Shown: one piece after another, positions 1-9,177 of the stretch
Position numbering within the stretch: the first letter of the stretch is position 1
Layout of the letters: every line of letters begins with the position of its first letter
Source: an uncultured Bacteroidales bacterium
GTDB taxonomy: Bacteria > Bacteroidota > Bacteroidia > Bacteroidales > FEN-979
NCBI GenBank assembly: GCA_903837605.1
Contig: CAILVF010000091.1
Coordinates: 1 to 35,023 of the forward strand
Reading direction: 5' to 3'
Length of the DNA stretch: 35,023 bases
Made by a program: the position numbers and the translations under genes
The notes under the pieces: generated by a model
Databases searched by the model: none
Seen by the model: only the letters and a program-made list of their open reading frames with translations
What the model was told of the DNA's origin: nothing

Positions 1-3000
1 GGTTCAAGTTCCGACCAGGCGATTCTCAATTCATTGCCTGCAGCCTTGAACATCAGGTTACCCTGTTTGATGGTTACATTGGTTATACTGAGGTTATCCG
101 AAGGATAGTTCAGAACAAGTGAAACAGCACCAAGACCAGCAGCCTGCTGTATTCTCACAGGCACATCGAATTCCTGGCCGGCTGTGATCATCATTTCGCC
201 ATCCTGTACCAGGCTAACTGCTGACTGAGCTGATTTCGCCCCGGTTGAAGGATTATTTGATGCATTCACATCCCCTACGCATAGTCCGTAGAAATTCTGG
301 GTCACATTCACTCCGGCAACAATGATGGTATCTCCGCCTGTTGTTGGTTTGGCAAAGGTCCAGTCACCCCGGTCAAAATACGTATCCATTCCCGAAAATC
401 TCCTTTTGATCTTGATTGCATCCGTGCCATTAATTGAATTACTATTGTTGACATCGGCTGCCTGGAGCCTTACCGGTTCGGTAATTATTTCCAGTCCCGC
501 AAAATGACGTTGTACCTTGATAGCGTCGGTTGCATTGACGCTCGACCAGGGTTTGCCGGTCCTTGCTTTAATGGTATAAGTCCCGTTTGCCTTTCCGGCA
601 AAGGCGAATGCCCCTGTGAGGTCCGTACGTGTGGAATCTATGCTTACGTTATTCAGCCTGAGAATGACCCATACCGAATCAAGCACGGTGTTCGCCGTAT
701 TGTTATAAGTCAGTACACCGTTGATATTAAGGCCGAAACTGATATAAAGGTTGGGAGAGACAACCCCGTTTCCGCAGGTATTCGTTCCATACACATTCAT
801 ATTCCCGGGAGCGGCCGAAGAGGAGTAATTCACGGTAATGGCATTGGTATTATCTCCTGAAACAATGCTTGCGCCGCTCGGGAGCGTCCATACATAGCCT
901 GTTGCCTTAGCTATTGGCGAAACGGAATACGAAACCCCGGTTTGGCCCTGCTGTACCACGCTTGGCCCCAGAATAGTCCCGGCTGCTGAAGGAAGCGGGT
1001 TGACCGTGACATTCGTCACTGTTGGGGTTGAAGCGGTACATCCGCTTGAATTGGCGTAGTTGACACTGACGGAAAGTAATCCCGGACTGCTCCATGTAAC
1101 AGTGATGGAGTTTGTACCAATACCTGCTGTGATCAAGCCACCGGTTGCAACAATCCAGTTATACGAGCTCATACCGGCTTCAGTAGAATAAACATTACCG
1201 GTTGAATTTACACAAACCGAAACCGGCCCCGTAATAGTTGGAACAGGCTGTGGATTGGCCGTGACATTCAATACGGTTGCAGTGACGGCATTGCATCCGT
1301 TGGAATTGCTGTAATTTACACTCACGGTTTTTGCGCCTGCTGTGGTCCAGGTCACGGTGATGGCATTGGTGCTGCTGCCCGCCGTTATTGTACCTCCTGA
1401 AGAAACCACCCAGTTGTATGCACTCATACCTGCTTCGGTAGAATAAACATTACCTGCAGAGCCCGCACAAACCGCTGCAGGCCCGGTGATAGTCGGAACC
1501 GGGCGGGTTTTCACCGTCATGGTTATTCCGTTGGAGATCACTGGTGAAACCAGAACACAAGCAATCGAGGATGTCATGGCACAGGTGATCACATCTGCGT
1601 TGGCAAGAGTGGTGGTTGTATATGTTGTTCCTGTTGCCGACGGTATATCGGCTCCATTTTTCCTCCATTGGTATGAGGGCGTGCCCCCGTTAACAGGTGA
1701 TGGCGTGAATGTGACCGACGTCCCTTCACAAACTGCCCCGGAAGGGTTTGCCGAAATAGTAACGCTTGCCGTAACAGGAACGCTTTTGTAAATAGACCCT
1801 GCATTATCAATCTTCGGATTGGGGACCCCCTGGTTCAGCAAAATGTTTGCCAGGTTCAGTGAGGCAGTTGACCCGCTGTTAAAACCGGCATTTATCTGAA
1901 ATTTGAGTAAAATGATAGCCCCTGCCGAACTAAAAGCAGTGGAGCCGGATCCGGCAAAAACAACCTGGCCGTTTGTCGGATTCACTGCATAGGACCAGCC
2001 GCTGGTTAAAGTACCTGCGGTTTCCAGTTGCAGGAATGTGAGCAGTGTGGAATTGTATGTGAGCGTTCCCTGCACCGAACTTATAGATTCACCTGCTGGC
2101 AGAGCCCCTATCATGATCGGGTAGTAAAAGAATGTGCCGGAGCAGCTTGCGGTGTCGGGCATGATGACCCTGGTATCATAAACCAGCCAGTTCCCCGTTT
2201 TGGCGGTTGCCCCATGGGCATCCACGGCAGTGACAATTAAGTTACCTCCTTTAATTGTACTTACTAATCCTGTCGCACTAACACCTGCGATTGAAGCATC
2301 ATTCACACTCCATACAACCGGCAGGGTTGGTCCCCCGTTAAGCGTTAACTGCTGGGACTGCCCTGCAACCAGTGTCCCTGTATTAGGGCTGATAGATAAG
2401 ACCGGTAAGTTTATGGTGGAGAAATAGCCGTTTGTAAATACAGGGACATAGGTCTCATTGAAGGTTGCACTCGCAAACGTAAGATTGGTAGACCCTGAAT
2501 TTGTTATGGAAACGTGAAATCGCACATAGACCAGGGTTCCGCTTCCTGTAAGAGTACCAGTACCGGCAAATGCGACAGATACGGTTCCCTGCACACTCTG
2601 GTTCAGGACAGGGGCCGGGAAGGAAGCCAGCAAGGTCCCGGACTGAATAACTCCAACGGGGGTGAGTATATTCGCATTGAAGGTAAATGCAAAGTTACCC
2701 GAGTTTATATTCAGGCCCGTCAGATCAGTTGTATTTACAGGAATATCAATATCAGCACCCTGCCATTGGCTGAGGCTGGAAGGGATACTCAATCGCATGG
2801 CCCGTATATCGATCAGGTCGTTAGTGGTATCTCTTACTCCGTGGCTGTCCTGTGCCACAACCTTTGTAAAGCCCTGGTCCAGTCCTGTAAGAAGTCCTGT
2901 AGAACTGATGGAAGCTACGGCAGGATTCGTTACAAAATACTGGTAGGGCTGGGTCCCTCCATATGCCGTGAACTGCAGCTGTTCTCCCTTTGCCATCAGC

Positions 3001-3500
3001 CCGTTATTAGGGTAAACTGTGATAGTTGGAGGAGAAGTCACATTGATCGTACCATTATGAAAAGTCATTGCAGGCGTGCCCTCGTTGAAATAGTTATACT
3101 GGGAGCCCGAAAAGCTTACATAGGTATAATAGGGTTGCAGGGCTTTAAAGCGTATATAAATGAATTTTCCTGCACCTGCAAGCGGGGCAGTCCCTGCTGC
3201 AGCTATGGTTATAGTACCCGCGACAGAGGTATTTACATACGGACTACCGAAGGCTGAACTGATAGTTCCTGCAGTTATGACCGATAGCGCCTGGAGGCTG
3301 GCCTGGTTAAAAGTCAGCTGCAATGAGTAGGATATCACATTGTTCCCCGTAAGCGTATTGTCAGCATAAACCGGGAGATCTATGGTACTCCCCGATACTA
3401 CTGTAGTATCGGGTATCCGCATGGCAATGGTCTGCGCCTGCAGATATCCTCCTGTAAGCATTAAAAACAGGAGGAAGAGTAAAACCTTATATTTTCTCAT
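1..3500 (-). CDS. Scaffoldin-like multi-cohesin/dockerin surface protein (gene A), 3' end cut by window
   Basis: The frame is open from the ATG at 3500 to the left edge (about 1166 residues visible), spot-checked by translation over most of its length with no stop. Residues 1-23 form a signal peptide ending LQAQ. Then come cohesin 1 (about 27-160), a Big_2-like Ig domain (160-238), cohesin 2 (240-365), a second Big_2-like domain (367-440) and cohesin 3 (442-568). These are followed by an Ig-like domain (572-660), three PKD-like modules (661-920), a CnaB-like sandwich (922-984), a dockerin (984-1085) and the start of cohesin 4, which is cut at IAWSELEP. The paralogues C, D and E continue from that point into a T9SS sorting domain, so A probably does too. 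Alternating cohesins and Ig spacers plus one dockerin suggest a surface scaffold; partners are unknown. It starts 8 bases after gene B ends and has no promoter of its own, so the two are probably co-transcribed. Confidence 0.85.
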   Translation of the reverse strand, partial: MRKYKVLLFLLFLMLTGGYLQAQTIAMRIPDTTVVSGSTIDLPVYADNTLTGNNVISYSLQLTFNQASLQALSVITAGTISSAFGSPYVNTSVAGTITIAAAGTAPLAGAGKFIYIRFKALQPYYTYVSFSGSQYNYFNEGTPAMTFHNGTINVTSPPTITVYPNNGLMAKGEQLQFTAYGGTQPYQYFVTNPAVASISSTGLLTGLDQGFTKVVAQDSHGVRDTTNDLIDIRAMRLSIPSSLSQWQGADIDIPVNTTDLTGLNINSGNFAFTFNANILTPVGVIQSGTLLASFPAPVLNQSVQGTVSVAFAGTGTLTGSGTLVYVRFHVSITNSGSTNLTFASATFNETYVPVFTNGYFSTINLPVLSISPNTGTLVAGQSQQLTLNGGPTLPVVWSVNDASIAGVSATGLVSTIKGGNLIVTAVDAHGATAKTGNWLVYDTRVIMPDTASCSGTFFYYPIMIGALPAGESISSVQGTLTYNSTLLTFLQLETAGTLTSGWSYAVNPTNGQVVFAGSGSTAFSSAGAIILLKFQINAGFNSGSTASLNLANILLNQGVPNPKIDNAGSIYKSVPVTASVTISANPSGAVCEGTSVTFTPSPVNGGTPSYQWRKNGADIPSATGTTYTTTTLANADVITCAMTSSIACVLVSPVISNGITMTVKTRPVPTITGPAAVCAGSAGNVYSTEAGMSAYNWVVSSGGTITAGSSTNAITVTWTTAGAKTVSVNYSNSNGCNAVTATVLNVTANPQPVPTITGPVSVCVNSTGNVYSTEAGMSSYNWIVATGGLITAGIGTNSITVTWSSPGLLSVSVNYANSSGCTASTPTVTNVTVNPLPSAAGTILGPSVVQQGQTGVSYSVSPIAKATGYVWTLPSGASIVSGDNTNAITVNYSSSAAPGNMNVYGTNTCGNGVVSPNLYISFGLNINGVLTYNNTANTVLDSVWVILRLNNVSIDSTRTDLTGAFAFAGKANGTYTIKARTGKPWSSVNATDAIKVQRHFAGLEIITEPVRLQAADVNNSNSINGTDAIKIKRRFSGMDTYFDRGDWTFAKPTTGGDTIIVAGVNVTQNFYGLCVGDVNASNNPSTGAKSAQSAVSLVQDGEMMITAGQEFDVPVRIQQAAGLGAVSLVLNYPSDNLSITNVTIKQGNLMFKAAGNELRIAWSELE
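1000..1515 (-). repeat. Tandem PKD-like duplication in gene A
   Basis: Two adjacent units of 255 bases each encode VYSTEAGMS followed by a YNW strand, then ITVTW and a VSVNY strand. A third, more distant unit (LPSGASIVSGDNTNAITVNY) follows toward 740. Confidence 0.75.
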
Positions 3501-3508
3501 TGTTTTTA

Positions 3509-6500
3509 CTATCTGACAATTTGAAACATCTGTGTTTGAGAAAACCCGTCAACGCTCATCCTGATAGTGTATGTTCCGGACTGAAGCGGACTGTCGGAAC
3601 CTGAAACAGATACAAAATAAGTTCCGCTGCTCATGGTTTTATTCACGAGAGTAGCGACTTTCTGCCCCATCAGGTTAAACACCTCTATGTTCACCAACAG
3701 ATTATTGCCGTTAATTTCATACTTCAGGGTTGAATTACCTGATGAAGGATTCGGATAAACAGATGACATCCTGCCGGGATGATCTTTCAAACCGGAAATC
3801 CCGGTGGCGTAATCGGTAATAGTAATACTACCCGGAATTGCAGTGGCTGTGAGGTCGCTTTCATTTGCAAGAAACTTACTTACAAGGACAGGAGTTGTAA
3901 CAGAGCCCCCCTGCGGCAGGTTAGCATGGAACGAAACAAGAATTATCGTCGTATCAAGGCTTAACGGATCTGTGCCCGCCATGCCAATTGACAGAACCCC
4001 ATTCCTGTTTTCAATGTTTGTGGATATACCCATATTAGTCATCAGGTTTGTAACCTGGTTTACCTGGAGATAGGTTGGATCATACTGAAGTTTGATATCA
4101 GCAGATGTCATACCTGAACCACTGATAACCCTGATGGGAATTATCACATCCTGTCCGTTTAATGCACTGCCCGTTCCGACCGATAAAACAGGACCGGTAA
4201 GTGCCAGGGCTTCTGATTTTAAAAGTTCGGCAGGAAAATACTGAATGATACCAACAACGTATTGTAAAATAAGTGAAGCGTCATAGGCGGTGATCCCGGC
4301 TGCAGCGCTCACATCAGCGACGACCTGCTGTGTTGCATCAAGAGTGATGCTCCCCACTGCATATTGCAGAACAAGTGATGCATCATATGCCTGGATGATC
4401 CCGTTCAGGCTCACATCGCCCATAGCAGGATTTTTAGCGCCGGTGGTTTTAAACGGCATGTAATTCACTGCAGTGGTGATCAGTTCCTGTGAGCTGGTAC
4501 CGTTTCCCTGGGTATTCGTTTGTATGGGACCCAGGTTACTGCCCCACCAGCAGTTGGTGGCATCGATAGTGAAGGATTTATCTACATTGTCGATGGACCA
4601 GTAGTAGTTGTCATCAAAATCGCAGTAATGAAATACGGGATTTGAAGCGGCCGTAGCATACACCCCATAATAATTCTTTGTGATGCTGCTGTATGTCACG
4701 AGTGGGCTTGCACTTATTGTATTGATCCCATAATTGCTGTATGAAATTATTCCATGGACAATCCGGCATAAAGGATCCAGCGACTGGTCATTGAACGTAA
4801 TGCCTTTCCAGCTGCCTTTTGCCGGAACGGTCCTGGCCGTATCGGAATTGGAGTCGCCTCCATAGAAATCATCCCTTATATCGGTAAAAACTATATTGCT
4901 TGGAGCATCAAATCCGCCCTCAGCTATCAATCCTTTATTTACGGTGATACCGCCATAGCTGTCATTAAGAAATTTACAAACAACACCAGGGCTGAGTGTC
5001 AGGGTCGCTCCGGTACCAATAGTATAATTGTCGAACAGATAGCAAATGTTTGAGATCCCTCCAAAATTCCGTTTTGGCAATGTCACATCCTGGGTCAGGG
5101 TCTCATCTCTTACTTTGATAACCTTATATGTTTTTCCCGAGATCAGGTTATTTGCAGATGAAGAGGGGTAAGACACAAGTGAGATCTGCATAGGATAATA
5201 CATGAGATTGGAAAAAGTACAACTGTCAATTTTGGGTGTGGAAACTCCATTCAGGTCAACGCCGTATTGGTCCCTTTCAAACCTTACACTATTTATATTC
5301 GGGGAAGCGCTGGTAAGTGCTATTGCAGTATTGGAATATTTGAATGAAGCATACTGTATCGTGCTGGAGTCATTGGATACATCATTGAATGTAAGCCAGG
5401 TACCATACCAGCCATAATAAGGATTATCGGCCGGCTGGGTTGCTGTTCCATCCTGGTTCATATCGGGAGGATTCCCAACGGCATCGTCCCTGTATTCGGT
5501 AAATACGACCTTGCTTGTATCAGCGCCTAATATGTTCAGGCGTCCGTTTACTGTAAAACCGCTGATGGAAGCCGGGTAGCCAGGGCTTGACTGCGGGCCT
5601 GATTTGAATACTATCCCAGCCGGGATGGTAATTGTAGTCCCTGAATTAATTGTGCATATCCCCTCCATAAAATAGGTGATGTTGTCGTAGCCTCCAAAAT
5701 TTCTTTTGGGGACCACTGCGCTTTGCGAATAGGTTTCAGCACGCACTGTCAGAGCCATGCGGCCCACATTCAGAGAGGTACAATTGGTGAAGGTCGGGTT
5801 GGAAAACATGCTTAATCTCACAGGTGAGTATGTGATGTTGTTAAACTGGCAGTTGCTGATAGAAGGATTTGCTGATCCGAAAATGTCCAGGCCGAAATTA
5901 TAAACCTGCTGAATCAGGCAGTTATCGATGATTGAATGAGCATTTCCAAAATAGATCCCATTCGAAGGATATGATATTTCACAGTAAGACACTGTGTCAC
6001 TTACCGTATTATTAAAGTTGATCCCGGCATTATAGTTATAATAGTAGTAAGACCAGCCCCAGTCTCCCTTTGACGGTTCTGTTGTATTACCGTTATTGTT
6101 CGAATCTCCTCCCTTTGAATCATCAGCATAAGATGTCAAGTATATCTTATTCCCTGGAAGGCCTTTGGCGATCAGCTTTCCAAGCACCTCTATACCGGTT
6201 CCGTTATAATAATTATCATCCCTGAATTTAATAACAACACCGGGTTGAATAAGAAATCTCGCATTAGAAGAAATAGTAAGGTTGTCAATAATATATGCAA
6301 TATTGGTAATCCCTGCCACATTCCTTGTGGCCAGGGTTGCATCGGAGGAAAGCGTTCCCTCTATGATCTTGATGGCCTTGCTGCCGTTTGCAGAAAAAGT
6401 GACATTGGCCAGGGAGGGATTCGAAAGCAATGACATTGCCACCGGGTCAAGCCGGCAGTTCTGAATAGTCAGGGTATTAACCTGTGGAGTGGAGTTGCCG

Positions 6501-8932
6501 TTTGAATAAACACCATAATAATAACAATCTGAAATGACTGAGTTATTGATCTGTCCCCCGGCATTCTCAAATGTTATGCCGCCTTCTTGTGTATAACCTC
6601 CGTATTTAATCTGGGAGTAATTTATTTTCGAATAGGCGTCATCACTCGTAGCCCTGTATTTAATTGTCCCCCAGTCATTCTTAGCAGGTGCGGTTGCATT
6701 GCCGTCACCGTTTGAATCAAAAGGATTTCCAACATTATCATCCTTGACACTGGTGAAAACTACATTCTGGTCGGTAGAACCATCAGTTTTAAATCCTCCG
6801 TCTATATAAATACTGGTGTAATTGTTCATCTTGATGACGATACCGGATTCTGTATTAATACTGGTACCGCTGTTGATATACATATCTGCCAGCAATATAT
6901 AGGTGATATTGGTATATCCCGCCACATTCCTTTTTTTAATCGTACCATTCTGGCAAACGTAACCGCCCAGAAGGCCTATTGCTCTCCAGGTAACATTCGT
7001 AAAAGTGTTTCCTGTAAAAGCAGGATCCGAAGCGCCTGAAATACAGAACGGGGTGTAGGTGATATTGATCATGCTGTTATTGGAAATGGTTGGGTTAGAA
7101 GCACGGTAGCATGAAATACCGTATTTCAGGTCCTTGAACTCACAGTTGGAAATGACGGGGCTGGCATCAACCATACCCACGCCTGCCTCATTCAGATATT
7201 CGGTCGTACTGCAGGTCGAAAAGCCATAATTCCAGTTGGAAGCATATTTGATGCGGCAATAATTCAGGGTTCCCGTACTGCCCGGATCAAAAATAATCCC
7301 CCCCCAGTCTCCTATTGAAGGAGAAGTGATAGTCCCGTCCTTGTTTGAATCGCCGGGGTTTCCGTAGTTATCGTCTTTCGCGGATGTGAAAGTGATCAAA
7401 CTGTCGGCAGTGGCTGAGGCATTGAGCGCCCCATCCACAATTATACGGTGTCCAATGGAATAAGACTTGATCACAACACCTTTATTGATAGTCAGGGATT
7501 TTCCGGCAGGAACGACGATCTGGTCAAGCATCAGATAGGTGATGTTCTGAACTGTTGTTACGGATCGTTTCCTGATCACTGCATTTGCTGTAAGCGTCCC
7601 CCCGAGAAGGCCGATGCAATCATATGCGTTATCGGAAAATGAAAGTACATTATTTGGCATGGTAGGATTGGCTTCAAACGACATGGCAATGGGTGTCCAC
7701 TGGCTGGAACCAATCGTATTATTGGAGAAAACAGGATTGGAGGCGTATTGCATATAAACCCCGAAATAATTGTTTGAAAGGTCGCAGAGATCGATGGTAG
7801 GACTGGAATTGAACATGGATATTCCGCCCGTGTTGTTACAACCGGCATAACGGACCTTGCAGCGCCGCATCAAACATGTAGCATCATTGCTCGGATCCTC
7901 AAAACGGATTCCATACCAGTTACTTGATGCCGGGGCAGTTGTTGATCCGTCATTATTCGTATCACCTCCCCAGTTATCATCCCTGATGGAAGTAAAGTAA
8001 ATAAATTCTCCTACGTTGGCTTCTGCAACAAGGGCTCCATTAACAGTCAATGAATAATAAAGAGGGAACTTTAACACATTATTCGATCCGATTACCATCC
8101 TCCCGCTTGCATTTACAGTCATTCCGGAAATGAAATAGTATGGGATATTCAGTGTAGGCAGGGTGAGTGTGTCAGAAAAATTTGAAAAATTCATATACAC
8201 AGCTGTATTCACATTTCCTGTAAATGTATTAGTCCCGGATGCTGTCAGGTGAGCCGAAGCTACATATGTAACAGGCCAGGTACAGTTGGAAATCGTTGCA
8301 TCAATAATATCTACCTTAGCGTTGCTCTGGAGGTAAATTCCATCATGGGCATGCTGCATATTCACACCTGAAACAGCAGAATGAGAATTATCTTTTGCCC
8401 AGATATTGCAACCGTAATTGGCAGCCCATGTGGAATTCGTATTTATCAATCCCCCCGTCATATTAAATGTGCCTGCTGCTTCTACCTGAGCCCCGTAATA
8501 ATTAAAATTCTGTAAAACAGTGCCAGTGAGGGTGGCTTTGCCGTTATAAACCAGGAATTTGTCGGCATATAAAACCTGGCAATTATTCAGAATCACCCAG
8601 CCTGAATCGGATGGCGCCGTTCCTCCGCATTGAATAAACTGCCATCTGCCGGGAGCAGGCGAAGGATTGCTGGTGGTAAAAATCACCGTATTGGCATCAA
8701 GTTTACCGTATGCCAGCATATACTGAGAATCATTAAATTTAACAGTTACTCCCGATTGTATAGTAAGGGTAACGCCATGATTAACAGTAATGTATGAGGT
8801 TACTATATAAGGACTTGCTGCCGCAGTCCAGGTGGTATTTGAAGAAATCACACCCGACACGTTCGTATCAGCATGAACGGTTTGCAGAATGCATCCCATT
8901 ATTATTGCAAAAAGCGTAATAAATTTTCTCAT
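3509..8932 (-). CDS. Giant right-handed beta-helix protein with dockerin, cohesin and T9SS sorting domain (gene B)
   Basis: The product is 1807 residues from the ATG at 8932. That start was chosen because MRKFITLFAIIMGC begins a good signal peptide (ending TVHA); an in-frame ATG at 8968 only adds a charged leader. Residues 25-1490 are parallel beta-helix (PbH1-type) sequence rich in Asn, Ser and Gly. They are built of six blocks of about 205-210 residues, each holding an FTS-x-x-DD motif and usually an acidic DxNxDG-type loop followed by a DW or NW. A dockerin of the AYDASLVLQY type lies at about 1500-1570, a cohesin-like domain at 1577-1709, and a T9SS type A sorting domain at 1714-1807, opening near SSVYPNPSSGNS. 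Such helices usually bind or cleave polysaccharide or act as adhesins. No catalytic motif was recognised, so substrate and activity are unknown. It stands first in an operon with gene A. IMGC is a poor lipobox, so a lipoprotein is unlikely. Confidence 0.9.
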   Translation of the reverse strand: MRKFITLFAIIMGCILQTVHADTNVSGVISSNTTWTAAASPYIVTSYITVNHGVTLTIQSGVTVKFNDSQYMLAYGKLDANTVIFTTSNPSPAPGRWQFIQCGGTAPSDSGWVILNNCQVLYADKFLVYNGKATLTGTVLQNFNYYGAQVEAAGTFNMTGGLINTNSTWAANYGCNIWAKDNSHSAVSGVNMQHAHDGIYLQSNAKVDIIDATISNCTWPVTYVASAHLTASGTNTFTGNVNTAVYMNFSNFSDTLTLPTLNIPYYFISGMTVNASGRMVIGSNNVLKFPLYYSLTVNGALVAEANVGEFIYFTSIRDDNWGGDTNNDGSTTAPASSNWYGIRFEDPSNDATCLMRRCKVRYAGCNNTGGISMFNSSPTIDLCDLSNNYFGVYMQYASNPVFSNNTIGSSQWTPIAMSFEANPTMPNNVLSFSDNAYDCIGLLGGTLTANAVIRKRSVTTVQNITYLMLDQIVVPAGKSLTINKGVVIKSYSIGHRIIVDGALNASATADSLITFTSAKDDNYGNPGDSNKDGTITSPSIGDWGGIIFDPGSTGTLNYCRIKYASNWNYGFSTCSTTEYLNEAGVGMVDASPVISNCEFKDLKYGISCYRASNPTISNNSMINITYTPFCISGASDPAFTGNTFTNVTWRAIGLLGGYVCQNGTIKKRNVAGYTNITYILLADMYINSGTSINTESGIVIKMNNYTSIYIDGGFKTDGSTDQNVVFTSVKDDNVGNPFDSNGDGNATAPAKNDWGTIKYRATSDDAYSKINYSQIKYGGYTQEGGITFENAGGQINNSVISDCYYYGVYSNGNSTPQVNTLTIQNCRLDPVAMSLLSNPSLANVTFSANGSKAIKIIEGTLSSDATLATRNVAGITNIAYIIDNLTISSNARFLIQPGVVIKFRDDNYYNGTGIEVLGKLIAKGLPGNKIYLTSYADDSKGGDSNNNGNTTEPSKGDWGWSYYYYNYNAGINFNNTVSDTVSYCEISYPSNGIYFGNAHSIIDNCLIQQVYNFGLDIFGSANPSISNCQFNNITYSPVRLSMFSNPTFTNCTSLNVGRMALTVRAETYSQSAVVPKRNFGGYDNITYFMEGICTINSGTTITIPAGIVFKSGPQSSPGYPASISGFTVNGRLNILGADTSKVVFTEYRDDAVGNPPDMNQDGTATQPADNPYYGWYGTWLTFNDVSNDSSTIQYASFKYSNTAIALTSASPNINSVRFERDQYGVDLNGVSTPKIDSCTFSNLMYYPMQISLVSYPSSSANNLISGKTYKVIKVRDETLTQDVTLPKRNFGGISNICYLFDNYTIGTGATLTLSPGVVCKFLNDSYGGITVNKGLIAEGGFDAPSNIVFTDIRDDFYGGDSNSDTARTVPAKGSWKGITFNDQSLDPLCRIVHGIISYSNYGINTISASPLVTYSSITKNYYGVYATAASNPVFHYCDFDDNYYWSIDNVDKSFTIDATNCWWGSNLGPIQTNTQGNGTSSQELITTAVNYMPFKTTGAKNPAMGDVSLNGIIQAYDASLVLQYAVGSITLDATQQVVADVSAAAGITAYDASLILQYVVGIIQYFPAELLKSEALALTGPVLSVGTGSALNGQDVIIPIRVISGSGMTSADIKLQYDPTYLQVNQVTNLMTNMGISTNIENRNGVLSIGMAGTDPLSLDTTIILVSFHANLPQGGSVTTPVLVSKFLANESDLTATAIPGSITITDYATGISGLKDHPGRMSSVYPNPSSGNSTLKYEINGNNLLVNIEVFNLMGQKVATLVNKTMSSGTYFVSVSGSDSPLQSGTYTIRMSVDGFSQTQMFQIVR
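4780..8000 (-). repeat. Six internal repeats of about 600-635 bases in gene B
   Basis: The landmark DD motif (IRDDNWGG, AKDDNYGN, VKDDNVGN, YADDSKGG, YRDDAVGN, IRDDFYGG) recurs near 7975, 7375, 6740, 6115, 5485 and 4870. Each unit is a set of beta-helix coils plus an inserted acidic loop. The units are diverged at DNA level, so the duplication is old. Confidence 0.75.
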
Positions 8933-9010
8933 GATCTTGTTTTTTATTAATTCAAACGGGTTAAACAATACTTAAGCAATTGTTACAGAGAAAATAATCC
9001 CTCCAGTTTA

Positions 9011-9018
9011 CAAAATTA
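9011..9018 (-). promoter_or_regulatory. Candidate -7 box for gene B (and A)
   Basis: The minus strand reads TAATTTTG, a full match to the Bacteroidota -7 consensus TAnnTTTG. It is preceded by GTTG, as in the D promoter. No TTTG is visible at the usual -33 position. A start about 7 bases downstream would give a leader of roughly 70 bases. Confidence 0.45.
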
Positions 9019-9041
9019 CAACAGATTTATAAAATCAGGGG

Positions 9042-9066
9042 CACCGATTATTTAACGTGCCGATTT
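9042..9066 (-). promoter_or_regulatory. Conserved 25-base upstream element, copy before gene B
   Basis: On the plus strand it opens CACCGATTATT and ends CCGATTT. It matches a second copy before gene D at 21 of 25 positions. On the minus strand it contains two AATCGG words 16 bases apart, suggesting a tandem protein-binding site. It starts exactly 31 bases from the first base of a -7-like box (9011), the same spacing as in the D copy. Confidence 0.5.
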
Positions 9067-9124
9067 TTTAAGGGAACGCGGGGAAAGGCCGGATTATCGT
9101 TTTTGAGTCACTGGGAATTATAAT

Positions 9125-9153
9125 AAAAGGAGGTTTGAAACAAGCCTCCTTTT
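9125..9153 (-). terminator. Terminator hairpin after gene C
   Basis: Arms AAAAGGAGGTTTG (9125-9137) and CAAGCCTCCTTTT (9141-9153) pair with one mismatch around a 3-base loop. The hairpin lies 25 bases past the stop of gene C. On the minus strand the 3' arm ends in a T run followed by ATTATAATT, typical of an intrinsic terminator. Confidence 0.8.
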
Positions 9154-9177
9154 TTATTTTCATAGTTTATTAATTAT

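Noticed and set aside
4780..8000. CRISPR-like or simple tandem DNA repeat
   Set aside because: The periodicity is about 600 bases and seen mainly at protein level; there are no short identical direct repeats with unique spacers.
8895..8925. Gene B as a lipoprotein
   Set aside because: IMGC near the N-terminus is a poor lipobox, and the protein carries a T9SS sorting domain whose cargo normally uses signal peptidase I.
8933..8968. Upstream ATG of gene B (and the matching ATG at 20318 of gene D)
   Set aside because: Both give 11-12 extra residues (MFNPFELIKNKI, MFDFKSLKPGT) before a compact signal peptide. The internal ATGs give the standard layout; the leaders probably belong to the untranslated region.
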